64,000 bases of DNA from positions 62,001 to 126,000 of the forward strand of contig NZ_QFWG01000001.1 in assembly GCF_003143995.1 (NCBI RefSeq), written 5' to 3'. The notes under the pieces are model-generated. The model was not told the origin of the DNA. It saw nothing but the letters and a program-made list of their open reading frames with translations, and searched no databases. This DNA comes from Pseudoglutamicibacter cumminsii. Its GTDB lineage: Bacteria; Actinomycetota; Actinomycetes; Actinomycetales; Micrococcaceae. The position numbers were made by a program, and so were the translations under genes. Below are positions 17,409 to 25,288 of this stretch, piece after piece. Numbering within the stretch: the stretch's first letter is position 1; each line of letters starts with the position of its first letter.

Positions 17409-18359
17409 ATGGCACGAATCCTCTACGCCGGAACCCCCGACGTCGCAGTGGCGCCGCTAGCGCAGCTCATCGCAGACGGCCACGAAATCGTTGCAGTCCT
17501 GACGCGTACCGACGCCCCCATCGGACGCAAACGCGTCATGACGCCATCACCCGTGGCGGCCTACGCCGAAGAACACGGGCTCCCCACCATCAAAGCCGAC
17601 AAGATCACAGACGAAGCCCACGACGCGATCGCCGCACTCAACGTCGACGTTGCGGCGGTCGTCGCATACGGCGCCATGATCCCACGCCGCACCCTCGACC
17701 TCCCAGAATTCGGGTGGGTCAACCTCCACTTCTCACTCCTGCCAGACCTGCGCGGAGCCGCGCCTGTTCAGCACGCGCTCATCCGGTGCCACGACATCAC
17801 CGGCGCCACAGCGTTCGTGCTCGATGAAGGCATGGACACCGGCCCGGTGCTCGGCGTCATGACCGAAGCCGTGCAACCAAGCGACACCGCAGGCGACCTC
17901 CTCGAACGCCTCTCCACAGAAGGCGCAGTGCTGCTGAGCCAAGCGATCACCGGCTACGTCTCCGGTGCCGTGGTGCCACAACCACAAAAGGGCGAGCCGA
18001 CTCTTGCGCCGAAACTCGAACGCAACGACGGCCGCGTCGACTGGAGCACATCCGCCGAAGCCGTGCGCGGACGCATCGCCGGAACCACACCAGAACCCGG
18101 TGCCTTCACACACTTCAACGGGGCGAGCATCAAACTTGAACGGGTGCGCATCACAACCCCAGACGAGCTCGAAGACCACGAGAAAAACCTTGCCCCCGGC
18201 CAGCTGAGCTTCCGCAGCCGGAAGCCAGCCCGCGTCGTCGTCGGTACCGGGTCTTCACCGGTTGAACTGACACGCGTGCAGCCCGCAGGTAAAAAGATGA
18301 TGGCCGCCGCTGACTGGGCTCGCGGAGCCCTCAGCGATGGGGAAGGACGCTTCGAATGA
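17409..18359 (+). CDS. fmt: Methionyl-tRNA formyltransferase
   Basis: 316 residues, normal length. The N-terminal formyltransferase domain includes the characteristic HFSLLPDLRGAAPVQHAL segment, with the catalytic Asn, His and Asp region (VNLHFSLLPDLRG), and TDAPIGRKRV near the N-terminus. The C-terminal tRNA-binding domain begins near residue 205. It formylates initiator Met-tRNA with 10-formyl-tetrahydrofolate. It overlaps rsmB by 4 bp. Confidence 0.97.
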   Translation: MARILYAGTPDVAVAPLAQLIADGHEIVAVLTRTDAPIGRKRVMTPSPVAAYAEEHGLPTIKADKITDEAHDAIAALNVDVAAVVAYGAMIPRRTLDLPEFGWVNLHFSLLPDLRGAAPVQHALIRCHDITGATAFVLDEGMDTGPVLGVMTEAVQPSDTAGDLLERLSTEGAVLLSQAITGYVSGAVVPQPQKGEPTLAPKLERNDGRVDWSTSAEAVRGRIAGTTPEPGAFTHFNGASIKLERVRITTPDELEDHEKNLAPGQLSFRSRKPARVVVGTGSSPVELTRVQPAGKKMMAAADWARGALSDGEGRFE

Positions 18360-19981
18360 GCCGAGATTCACGCTCGAATGACCGCACCCCACGCTCCCGC
18401 GGAGGGGCCAGGAACGATCGCCCACGCCGCGATCAACAGCAGGGCCAGGGTAAAAGGCAGGGTAGCGCCGACGGCTCGCGCCGCAACGCTAAAGGCCGCG
18501 AACGAAACCGCGGCGGCCGCCAGCCCCGCCAATTCAGCGCCGCAGCTCCATCCCAACGTAGCCGCAGCGCAGACCCCGCACGCAAAGTAGCGTTCGATGT
18601 TCTGCAGGCTGTCGCCGTCGACAACGCGTACGCGAACCTCGCCCTGCCGCACCATATTCGCCGCGCCCGCCTCGACCAGCGGGACGCCGGCTTCGCAACC
18701 GAGCTGACCTACGGCTCGCTCCGCGAACTCGCAAGCCTCGACGCGGTGCTGGCCGAATGCTCCGACCGGCCACTCAAAAACATCGACCCGCCGGTTCTGG
18801 ATGTTCTGCGGATCGGCACGTACCAGCTGTTGCACATGCGCGTCCCGCAGCACGCCGCAGTCGACGAAACCGTGGCGCTCGCCCGCGACTGCGTGGGTGC
18901 AGGCGCGGGTGGCTTCGTCAACGCGGTGCTCCGCCGAGTCACGGAACGCTCACGTGAAGAATGGGCTGAAACGCTCGAATCCTCCATCACAGATCCGATG
19001 GCGCGGCTCGCACTGCGGTATTCGCACCCCGAATGGGTGGTTCGTGCGCTGCGCTCTTCGCTCGTCGTGCACGGGCGTTCGACTGAAGAGCTCGAGACCC
19101 TACTCGAAGCCGACAACGTGGCTCCCGCAGTTCATCTGGCCGCGCTTCCAGGGATCGCAACCGAGCAAGAACTCAAACGCCTCAAAGCCACACCGTCAAC
19201 CTGGGTTCCCGAAGCCTACTCCGTGAACTCAGGTGGCGACCCGCTGCGTTGGCCTGGCGTTGCCGAAGGCCACATCCGTGTACAGGACCACGGTTCGCAG
19301 CTCGCCGCCCGCGTCCTCGCGGAAGCCGATGTTGCAGGCACCGACGCTGGACGTTGGCTTGATATGTCCGCAGGCCCCGGAGGCAAGGCAGCGCTGTTGG
19401 CCGCGATTGCCGCTCAACGCGGGGCACACCTGACGGCGAATGAAGTTCAGGAACACCGCTCGAACCTTGTGAAGCAAGCGCTTCGCGCGGTCGATGAGAA
19501 GGCATGGACATCCGTCACGGGTGACGGCCGAGACATCGGTAAGGCACAGCCGAACCACTACGACCGCATCCTGCTCGACGCCCCATGTTCAGGGCTCGGT
19601 GCGTTGCGTCGCCGCCCGGAAAGCCGCTGGCGCAAACAGCCATCCGACATTCCAGCTTTGACCCGCCTGCAGAGCGAACTTCTGAACTCCGCCCTTGACG
19701 CGCTACGCCCAGGTGGGGTGCTCGCGTACGTGACGTGCTCACCGCACCCGGCGGAAACCCTCGCGATCCTCGAAGACGCGTTCCACCGTCGGAAAGACAT
19801 CGAACTGCTCGACACCGGAGCCGTCCTCGACTCCGTAACGCTCACCGGCAAAGGTGACGCGACCCGCCCAGCCGACCCCGTCGTCGGAACCAACACCGGT
19901 TCCACGGCCCAACTTTTCCCGCACTCCCACGGAACCGACGCCATGTTCATGGCCCTCATTACCAAGAAGGAACAAGCATGA
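18356..19981 (+). CDS. rsmB: 16S rRNA m5C967 methyltransferase
   Basis: 541 residues. An Arg/Gly/Asn-rich disordered extension of about 75 residues precedes a NusB-like RNA-binding domain ([12 protein letters not shown] ... DETVALARD) and a C-terminal Rossmann methyltransferase. The SAM motif is [15 protein letters not shown], and the two conserved Cys of m5C enzymes are in [15 protein letters not shown] and [10 protein letters not shown]. It methylates C967 of 16S rRNA. Basic N-terminal extensions are common in actinobacterial homologues. It overlaps both neighbours by 4 bp. Confidence 0.95.
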   Translation: MSRDSRSNDRTPRSRGGARNDRPRRDQQQGQGKRQGSADGSRRNAKGRERNRGGRQPRQFSAAAPSQRSRSADPARKVAFDVLQAVAVDNAYANLALPHHIRRARLDQRDAGFATELTYGSLRELASLDAVLAECSDRPLKNIDPPVLDVLRIGTYQLLHMRVPQHAAVDETVALARDCVGAGAGGFVNAVLRRVTERSREEWAETLESSITDPMARLALRYSHPEWVVRALRSSLVVHGRSTEELETLLEADNVAPAVHLAALPGIATEQELKRLKATPSTWVPEAYSVNSGGDPLRWPGVAEGHIRVQDHGSQLAARVLAEADVAGTDAGRWLDMSAGPGGKAALLAAIAAQRGAHLTANEVQEHRSNLVKQALRAVDEKAWTSVTGDGRDIGKAQPNHYDRILLDAPCSGLGALRRRPESRWRKQPSDIPALTRLQSELLNSALDALRPGGVLAYVTCSPHPAETLAILEDAFHRRKDIELLDTGAVLDSVTLTGKGDATRPADPVVGTNTGSTAQLFPHSHGTDAMFMALITKKEQA

Positions 19982-20652
19982 GCCGCCACACCTGCGCAAT
20001 CCACCCTTCGATCCTCTCGGCCGACTTCCTTCGCCTAGGGGAGGAACTGCAAGCCATCAAAACCGCCGATGCCGTGCACGTTGACGTCATGGACCAGCAC
20101 TTCGTGCCGAACCTGACATTCGGCCCTCCAGTGGTCAAGCGGATCCAGGACGAGTCCCCGCTCCCCCTCGATATCCACCTCATGATCGAAGACCCAGACC
20201 GTTGGGCCCCTGAATACGCGGACATGGGCGCCTACTCGGTCACATTCCACGCGGAAGCCGCAACGGCACCGATCCGCCTGGCTCGCGAACTGCGTGCTCG
20301 CGGATCGAAGGCCTCGATGGCTCTGCGCCCAGCGACCGGCCTGGACTCCTACATGGACATGCTCCCTGAGCTCGACATGCTGCTGCTCATGACGGTTGAG
20401 CCCGGCTTCGGTGGGCAGGCTTTCCTTGACGTTGTGGTCCCGAAGATCCGCGCGGCACGCAAAGCGATCGACGGCTCCGGTGCCCAGGTTGCGCTGCAGG
20501 TCGACGGTGGTGTCACGACCGAGACGATCCGCATCGCCGCTGAAGCAGGCGCGGACACGTTCGTTGCAGGCTCGAGCGTCTACGGCGCCGAAGACGTGGC
20601 CGTAGCGATCGAAAACCTGCGCCGCGAAGCCCGCGACGCCATCGGACACTAA
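19978..20652 (+). CDS. rpe: Ribulose-phosphate 3-epimerase
   Basis: 224 residues. TIM-barrel epimerase with [16 protein letters not shown], the metal and catalytic Asp in [32 protein letters not shown] and the phosphate-binding GGVTTETI and VAGSSVYG loops. It interconverts ribulose-5-P and xylulose-5-P in the pentose phosphate pathway. It closes the def-fmt-rsmB-rpe operon, coupled by a 4-bp overlap. In relatives the riboflavin genes usually follow, whereas here an FMN-switched transporter does. Confidence 0.97.
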   Translation: MSRHTCAIHPSILSADFLRLGEELQAIKTADAVHVDVMDQHFVPNLTFGPPVVKRIQDESPLPLDIHLMIEDPDRWAPEYADMGAYSVTFHAEAATAPIRLARELRARGSKASMALRPATGLDSYMDMLPELDMLLLMTVEPGFGGQAFLDVVVPKIRAARKAIDGSGAQVALQVDGGVTTETIRIAAEAGADTFVAGSSVYGAEDVAVAIENLRREARDAIGH

Positions 20653-20663
20653 ACCTTCCGAAC

Positions 20664-20695
20664 AGCGTGGGTGTCGTTGATTCGCCACCCACGCT
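20664..20695 (+). terminator. Terminator of the def-rpe operon
   Basis: AGCGTGGGTG pairs with CACCCACGCT across a 12-base loop, 11 bases after the rpe stop. The sequence after it repeats CACGCTCA-like motifs. Confidence 0.65.
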
Positions 20696-20789
20696 CAACC
20701 CACGCTCAGCGGACCAATACTCAACTCGCGCTCAACATTGCGTCACCGTGCCATCCTCCGAGCCGCACCCTGGGCTACAGTGGTGATCA

Positions 20790-20933
20790 CGTGCTCCGGG
20801 GTCGGTGAAATTCCGAACCGGCGGTGATAGTCCGCGACCCGTTGTCTTCAATCGAGGATCCCCTCCGATTGAGTAACGGCTGAACTGGTGAAACTCCAGT
20901 ACCGACAGTCAAAGTCTGGATGGGAGAAGCACG
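20790..20933 (+). ncRNA. FMN riboswitch (RFN element)
   Basis: The consensus segments of the RFN aptamer are all present in order: closing stem CGTGCT/AGCACG, GGGGTCGGTGAAATTCCGAACCGGCGGTGATAG-like 5' core (in the stretch 20797-20833), GTCCGCGACCC, a variable arm around 20840-20878, CTGGTGAAACTCCAG, ACCGACAGTCAAAGTCTGGATGGGAGA-like 3' core. It binds flavin mononucleotide and shuts off the gene downstream when FMN is plentiful. The next gene, 226 bases later, encodes a PnuC-type transporter. I could not decide between terminator and ribosome-site sequestration as the output. Confidence 0.96.
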
Positions 20934-21038
20934 GTTTACGCTGAGAAAGTGTTCTCCACGTAGCCAACTGGCTGGACAACCAAGTCAACTGGCAACGTGA
21001 CCGTTCAGCCGCGTCGCAGGATGCAACGCAGGCGCACG

Positions 21039-21065
21039 GACGAGTCAAGCCGACGAGTCCAAGCC
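21039..21065. repeat. Two-unit repeat in the leader between riboswitch and pnuX
   Basis: GACGAGTCAAGCC is followed by GACGAGTCCAAGCC. It lies in the expression-platform region; an effect on RNA folding is possible but unproven. Confidence 0.7.
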
Positions 21066-21159
21066 ACCTGCCGCATCGCACGCTAGAGCGCAACTGAGCG
21101 AAGAAGCCACTCACGTATTCCTCAACCCGGGGCCGCCGTAGAGCGAGAAAGGGTTAGGA

Positions 21160-21873
21160 ATGGATTTTCTGCGGTGGCTTGTCGACATGTTCAACGGGAC
21201 CATCGATCTGCCTGGCGGGCAGGTTCTTGTGGTCCGCGAAGTCGTCGGCAATGTTTTCGGTTTGGCATCGGCTCTGGGCGGTATGCGCCGTAAAGTGTGG
21301 GCCTGGCCTATCGGTATTGCGGGCAACCTGCTGTTGCTCACCGTTTTCTTGGGTTCGTTGATCGATCCAAACGCGACAATGCCTCACCTGCTGGGGCAGG
21401 CAGGCCGTCAGATCATGTTCATCGTGGTCTCCGTGTACGGCTGGGTCCGCTGGAATCAGAGCCGTAAGCAGCGCGGCGCTGGTGCGTCCCAGGCGATCAC
21501 CCCACGATGGGGTGGCTGGGGCGTGCGCGTCGGGATGCTGTTGGTCATGGTGATCGGTACGGTTGCCCTGACTCCGCTGTTCGCTGCGTTGGGTTCATAT
21601 GATCCGGTGTGGGCTGACGCGTGGACGTTCATTGGTTCGCTCGTGGCTACCTACGGGATGGCGAAAGGCTGGACTGAGTTCTGGCTCGCGTGGGTCGCCG
21701 TGGATATCGTGGGTGTCCCGCTGCTGTTCTCGGCGGGCTACTTCGCTTCAGCCTTCATGTACCTGTTCTATGGCGTGTTCACGCTGATCGGCTTCTTCGT
21801 GTGGGCCCGGGCTCAGAAAAACGAGAAGCCATCAATTTCGAGCATGGAGACACTCGACCCAACCGTGGAGTGA
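21160..21873 (+). CDS. pnuX: PnuX-type riboflavin transporter (PnuC family)
   Basis: 237 residues with seven or so membrane helices of the PnuC fold; NVFGLASALGGMRRKVWAWPIGIAGN near the N-terminus and TFIGSLVATYGMAKGWTEFWLAW (21627-21695) are family hallmarks. PnuC proteins usually move nicotinamide riboside, but members under an FMN riboswitch (PnuX of corynebacteria and Streptomyces) take up riboflavin. The riboswitch directly upstream makes riboflavin the likely substrate here. AAAGGG about ten bases before the ATG may be the ribosome site. The gene occupies the place between rpe and hisE where the rib operon is usual in relatives. Confidence 0.88.
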   Translation: MDFLRWLVDMFNGTIDLPGGQVLVVREVVGNVFGLASALGGMRRKVWAWPIGIAGNLLLLTVFLGSLIDPNATMPHLLGQAGRQIMFIVVSVYGWVRWNQSRKQRGAGASQAITPRWGGWGVRVGMLLVMVIGTVALTPLFAALGSYDPVWADAWTFIGSLVATYGMAKGWTEFWLAWVAVDIVGVPLLFSAGYFASAFMYLFYGVFTLIGFFVWARAQKNEKPSISSMETLDPTVE

Positions 21874-21898
21874 CGCTCGACCCGACGGTGGAGTGACG
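21853..21898. repeat. 23-bp tandem repeat over the pnuX stop codon
   Basis: Units at 21853-21875 and 21876-21898 differ at two positions. Each encodes LDPTVE plus a TGA; the first is the true end of pnuX and the second lies downstream in another frame. Confidence 0.9.
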
Positions 21899-21921
21899 GC
21901 CTGACACGGGAGATATGAATC

Positions 21922-21963
21922 GTTGGCGCCGGTTTGAGACGAACCTCTCAAACCGGCGCCAAC
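21922..21963 (+). terminator. Terminator of pnuX
   Basis: A perfect 18-bp stem, GTTGGCGCCGGTTTGAGA with its complement, and a 6-base loop. Confidence 0.85.
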
Positions 21964-22077
21964 TCGTTTCAGCGCTGGCTTGTTCCGGAGCCATACCAGC
22001 GCCGCGCCGGTGCTCTGCCAGCGGGCCTGGATGGTCTTTGTGTCGTCACGTTCTGCAGTTGCGAGGCTGGGGTTGAT

Positions 22078-22083
22078 TAGGCT
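22078..22083 (+). promoter_or_regulatory. -10 box of hisE (leaderless)
   Basis: TAGGCT six bases before the GTG start at 22090. A GAGGG lies in between, so weak ribosome binding is also possible. Confidence 0.5.
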
Positions 22084-22089
22084 GAGGGT

Positions 22090-22353
22090 GTGAAAAGCTT
22101 CGAGGAACTCTTTGCTGAACTGCAAACCAAAGCTGTAGAACGCCCTGAGGGCTCCGGCACTGTCAAACAGCTGGATGCGGGCATCCATGCGATCGGTAAG
22201 AAGATCGTTGAGGAGGCCGCAGAAGTCTGGATGGCTTCCGAATACGAGTCGGACGAAGAAGCTGCTGAGGAGATTTCGCAGCTTTTGTATCACGTCCAGG
22301 TCATGATGATCGCTAAAGGTTTGTCACTGCAGGACGTGTACAAGCATCTGTGA
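22090..22353 (+). CDS. hisE: Phosphoribosyl-ATP pyrophosphatase
   Basis: 87 residues, the normal size of free-standing HisE. The metal-binding helix [13 protein letters not shown] and the second acidic helix [19 protein letters not shown] are typical. It hydrolyses PR-ATP to PR-AMP in histidine biosynthesis and is followed by hisG, which makes its substrate. The 94-bp spacer between them holds a tandem repeat. Confidence 0.96.
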   Translation: MKSFEELFAELQTKAVERPEGSGTVKQLDAGIHAIGKKIVEEAAEVWMASEYESDEEAAEEISQLLYHVQVMMIAKGLSLQDVYKHL

Positions 22354-22394
22354 GTCGCTGGCCTGGCGAGCATTCGTGCATCGCCAGCGTTGTG

Positions 22395-22426
22395 GTGGGT
22401 CGTTGATTGAGTGGGTCGTTGATTAA
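22395..22426. repeat. 16-bp tandem repeat between hisE and hisG
   Basis: GTGGGTCGTTGATTGA followed by GTGGGTCGTTGATTAA, one base different. Confidence 0.85.
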
Positions 22427-22447
22427 GTTTGTGAAGGGTGCGTTGTT

Positions 22448-23302
22448 GTGTCGACTTTGCGTGTAGCTGTTCCGAATAAGGGTTCGTTGTCTGCCGCCGT
22501 GACGGAGATGTTGTCTGAGGCTGGCTATCGTCAGCGTCGTGATTCTCGTGAGCTGGCGTTGACTGACCCTGAGAACGATGTTGAGTTCTTTTATCTGCGT
22601 CCGCGTGACATCGCGGTTTATGTTGGCCGTGGTGTCTTGGATCTGGGGATCACGGGCCGTGATTTGATGATGGACGCCGATGTGGATGACGCGGTTGAGG
22701 AACTGATGCCGTTGGGCATCGGTGCTTCGACGTTCCGCATCGCTGGTCCGCAAGGTGAGTTCTCCGATTTTTCGGAGCTCAACGGTAAGCGGATCGCTAC
22801 GAGTTACCGGGTTTTGGTCGACCACTATCTTGAGGAGCACGGGATCCAGGCGGAGACGGTCCGTCTGGATGGTGCGATTGAGACGTCGATCCGCTTAGGC
22901 GTTGCCGATGCGGTGGCCGATGTGGTGGAGACGGGGTCGACGATGCGCGCGGCTGGTTTGGAGCCGTTTGGCCCTGCGTTGATGAAGTCTGAGGCTGTTT
23001 TGATTGGCCGGAAGGATCACCACCCGAAGGCGGAAGATAGGTTGGTGCGTCGTTTGCGTGGTGTGATTGTGGCGCGCCAGTACGCGATGCTGGATTACGA
23101 CATCCCTAAGTCCTTGGTGGATGAGGCGATGCGTTTGACCCCTGGGCTTGAGTCGCCGACGATTTCCCCGTTGGCTGATCCTGAATGGGTTGCGGTGCGC
23201 GCGATGGTTAAGGAGAACCTGGTGAACCGTGTCATGGATGAGTTGTATGACGTGGGGGCTCGCGCGATTTTGGTGACCCCGATCAACGCGTGCCGTTTGT
23301 AG
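22448..23302 (+). CDS. hisG: ATP phosphoribosyltransferase (long form)
   Basis: 284 residues, GTG start with GAAGGG upstream. It is the long, HisZ-independent form: a periplasmic-binding-like catalytic part (RVAVPNKGSLS, RDIAVYVGRGVLDLGITGRD, the PRPP loop ETGSTMRAAGL) plus the C-terminal regulatory domain that binds histidine (roughly residues 210-284, VEWVAVRAMV-like region to AILVTPINACRL). It commits ATP and PRPP to histidine synthesis and is normally feedback-inhibited. Its codons are richer in T- and G-ending choices (TTG, GTT, GGT) than genes such as fmt. Confidence 0.97.
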   Translation: MSTLRVAVPNKGSLSAAVTEMLSEAGYRQRRDSRELALTDPENDVEFFYLRPRDIAVYVGRGVLDLGITGRDLMMDADVDDAVEELMPLGIGASTFRIAGPQGEFSDFSELNGKRIATSYRVLVDHYLEEHGIQAETVRLDGAIETSIRLGVADAVADVVETGSTMRAAGLEPFGPALMKSEAVLIGRKDHHPKAEDRLVRRLRGVIVARQYAMLDYDIPKSLVDEAMRLTPGLESPTISPLADPEWVAVRAMVKENLVNRVMDELYDVGARAILVTPINACRL

Positions 23303-23326
23303 AAGGGCTAAGGCGGGGGTAAGGCT

Positions 23327-24097
23327 ATGTCTGTTGCTGTTCGTGTGATTCCGTGCCTCGATGTGGATGCTGGCCGTGTGGTCAAGGGCGTCAATTTTGA
23401 GGGTTTGCGGGATGCTGGGGATCCGGTTGAGCTCGCTGAGCGTTACGGCCGTGTGGGCGCCGATGAGCTGACGTTTTTAGATGTCACGGCGTCTTCGGAT
23501 GAGCGTGACACGGTGTATGACATCGTGGCTCGCACTGCTGAAGAGGTTTTCATCCCGTTGACGGTCGGCGGCGGCATCCGTTCGGTTGAGCACGTTTCGA
23601 AGCTGCTGAACGCGGGTGCGGATAAGGTTTCTGTGGCTACGGCCGCGGTCGAGAACCCGGACCTGATCAATCAGATCAGTGAGCGTTTCGGTTCGCAGGT
23701 TCTGACGTTGTCTCTTGACGCGAAGCGCAGCGATAACCCTGATCTTGCCTCGGGTTATGAGGTCATGGTCCGCGGTGGCCGTGTGGGCACGGGCCGTGAT
23801 GCTCTCGAGTGGGCGGCCGAGGCGCAGAAGCGTGGCGTGGGCGAGGTCCTGTTGAACTCGATCGATGCTGACGGAACCCAGGAGGGTTTCGATACGCAGA
23901 TGTTGCGCGATGTGCGCCGCGTCATTTCGGTTCCGTTGATCGCTTCAGGTGGCGCTGGTAAGCCTGAGCACTTCCCGCCGGCTGTTGAGGCGGGTGCCGA
24001 TGCGGTGCTTGCGGCGTCGCTGTTCCACTTCGGCCCGGATCACATGATGGCTGAGGTCAAGGCTGCGATGCGCGCGGCCGGCATCACGGTCCGCTAG
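23327..24097 (+). CDS. hisF: Imidazole glycerol phosphate synthase, cyclase subunit
   Basis: 256 residues. TIM barrel with the catalytic Asp in [18 protein letters not shown] and the second Asp in [20 protein letters not shown] and [10 protein letters not shown] are the phosphate loops. It uses ammonia from the HisH glutaminase (not in the window) to make imidazole glycerol phosphate and AICAR. It follows hisG by 24 bp and shares its T/G-rich codon use. Confidence 0.97.
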   Translation: MSVAVRVIPCLDVDAGRVVKGVNFEGLRDAGDPVELAERYGRVGADELTFLDVTASSDERDTVYDIVARTAEEVFIPLTVGGGIRSVEHVSKLLNAGADKVSVATAAVENPDLINQISERFGSQVLTLSLDAKRSDNPDLASGYEVMVRGGRVGTGRDALEWAAEAQKRGVGEVLLNSIDADGTQEGFDTQMLRDVRRVISVPLIASGGAGKPEHFPPAVEAGADAVLAASLFHFGPDHMMAEVKAAMRAAGITVR

Positions 24098-24125
24098 AGA
24101 TACGCGGTCCGTTACGGAAACTGTT

Positions 24126-24773
24126 TTAGTCGCCTGAGAGTGAAGCCTCGAGTGCCTTTTTGGCCTCGGGGCTTCCTTCATAGAGGACGAGCGCGTGGTT
24201 GGTGCGTCCGTAGGCGAGCATGATGAGTTCGCTCACGGAGCCGTAGATCGCTACCGAATCGGTGCCTTTCTTGGCTTGGTAGCGCGTGCCGTCGGGGCGC
24301 ACGAGGATGATGCCGACGGGTGCATGGCGGTAGAGCAACTTGGCGGCTTGCTTGAGCCTTTGCCACAGCTGATCGCTGTAGGCGGCGTCGAGCGAGCGTG
24401 GGACCCAGCGTTCACGGGCACGCCGAATGTCTTCGAGGTGCACGAAGTATTCGAGGAGGTTCGCAGCCGCGTCGACCCGTTTGAGGTTGAACGGCGAGAA
24501 CTTTGTGGGCCCTTGCGAGAACTGCTTGATGAGCCGGGCGTAACCGCCGGGGTGTTCTGCTTGGGCCGCTAGGATGTCGAGTTTCCGTTCCATGCCGTGA
24601 CGCAGGCCGGGCGCGCCAGTGATGCCGGCGGCCCACACGGAGTGTTCGCGGAGCACGAGGTGTGCTGCGAGGTGTCGTGTTTCCCAGCCTTCGCACAGCG
24701 TAGGGGCGTCCGGACCTACGGCGAGGAGCGCATCAGCGAGCGCTTGGCGGGAAAGTTTGACAAAGCGAGACAC
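24126..24773 (-). CDS. TIGR03085-family putative metal-binding protein
   Basis: 215 residues, GTG start. The beginning (LADALLAVGPDAPTLCEGW ... HLAAHLVLREH) is that of the DinB/mycothiol-dependent maleylpyruvate isomerase-like superfamily, whose His residues bind metal; HLAAHL and FVHLEDIRR supply candidate ligands. The TIGR03085 assignment is from memory of actinobacterial gene order, where it often sits between hisF and hisI as here. Enzymatic function is unknown; a mycothiol-linked reaction is possible. TACGTT six bases before the start could be a leaderless promoter. Confidence 0.8.
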   Translation of the reverse strand: MSRFVKLSRQALADALLAVGPDAPTLCEGWETRHLAAHLVLREHSVWAAGITGAPGLRHGMERKLDILAAQAEHPGGYARLIKQFSQGPTKFSPFNLKRVDAAANLLEYFVHLEDIRRARERWVPRSLDAAYSDQLWQRLKQAAKLLYRHAPVGIILVRPDGTRYQAKKGTDSVAIYGSVSELIMLAYGRTNHALVLYEGSPEAKKALEASLSGD

Positions 24774-24835
24774 GCTCTCAACGTAGCACGTTCTTGGGGC
24801 GCTTCATGCTGTGACGTCGGACGCTGGGCGCCGCG

Positions 24836-24841
24836 TAGCAT
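24836..24841 (+). promoter_or_regulatory. -10 box of hisI (leaderless)
   Basis: TAGCAT six bases before the GTG at 24848; GGGAGG between them could also act as a ribosome site. Confidence 0.45.
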
Positions 24842-24847
24842 GGGAGG

Positions 24848-25288
24848 GTGTCTGATTCTCGTGAACTTTCTGCTGAGCTTGCCGCAGATGCCGCCTCCGA
24901 TGCGAGCGAAACGTCTGCAGCGCCGGCCTTCGATACTGCCGTTTTGAAATTCAATGCGGACGGCCTGATCCCTGCTGTTGTGCAGGATGTTGAGTCTTTG
25001 CAGGTTTTGCTGCTCGGCTGGATGGATGCCGAGGCGGTGCGTCGGAGCGCTACGAGCGGCCGTGCGACGTATTGGTCTCGTTCGCGACAAGAATATTGGC
25101 GCAAGGGTGACACATCGGGTCACATTCAGGAAGTCGTTGCGATGCACTATGACTGTGATGCCGACACGATTTTGCTGACCGTGAGGCAGACAGGTGCCGC
25201 GTGCCACACGGGGACGCGTTCGTGCTTTGATGACCGTGTGATTCCGGTAACCACTCAAGCGCAGGAAACTCAAGCAGGGGAGAAGTGA
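24848..25288 (+). CDS. hisI: Phosphoribosyl-AMP cyclohydrolase
   Basis: 146 residues, GTG start. After an acidic, Ala-rich N-terminal stretch of about 27 residues comes the HisI core: GWMDAEAVRRS, TYWSRSRQEYWRKGDTSG, and the metal ligands in MHYDCDADT and AACHTGTRSCF. It opens the purine ring of PR-AMP, the third histidine step. Its stop overlaps the trpE start, so histidine and tryptophan genes are coupled. Confidence 0.96.
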   Translation: MSDSRELSAELAADAASDASETSAAPAFDTAVLKFNADGLIPAVVQDVESLQVLLLGWMDAEAVRRSATSGRATYWSRSRQEYWRKGDTSGHIQEVVAMHYDCDADTILLTVRQTGAACHTGTRSCFDDRVIPVTTQAQETQAGEK

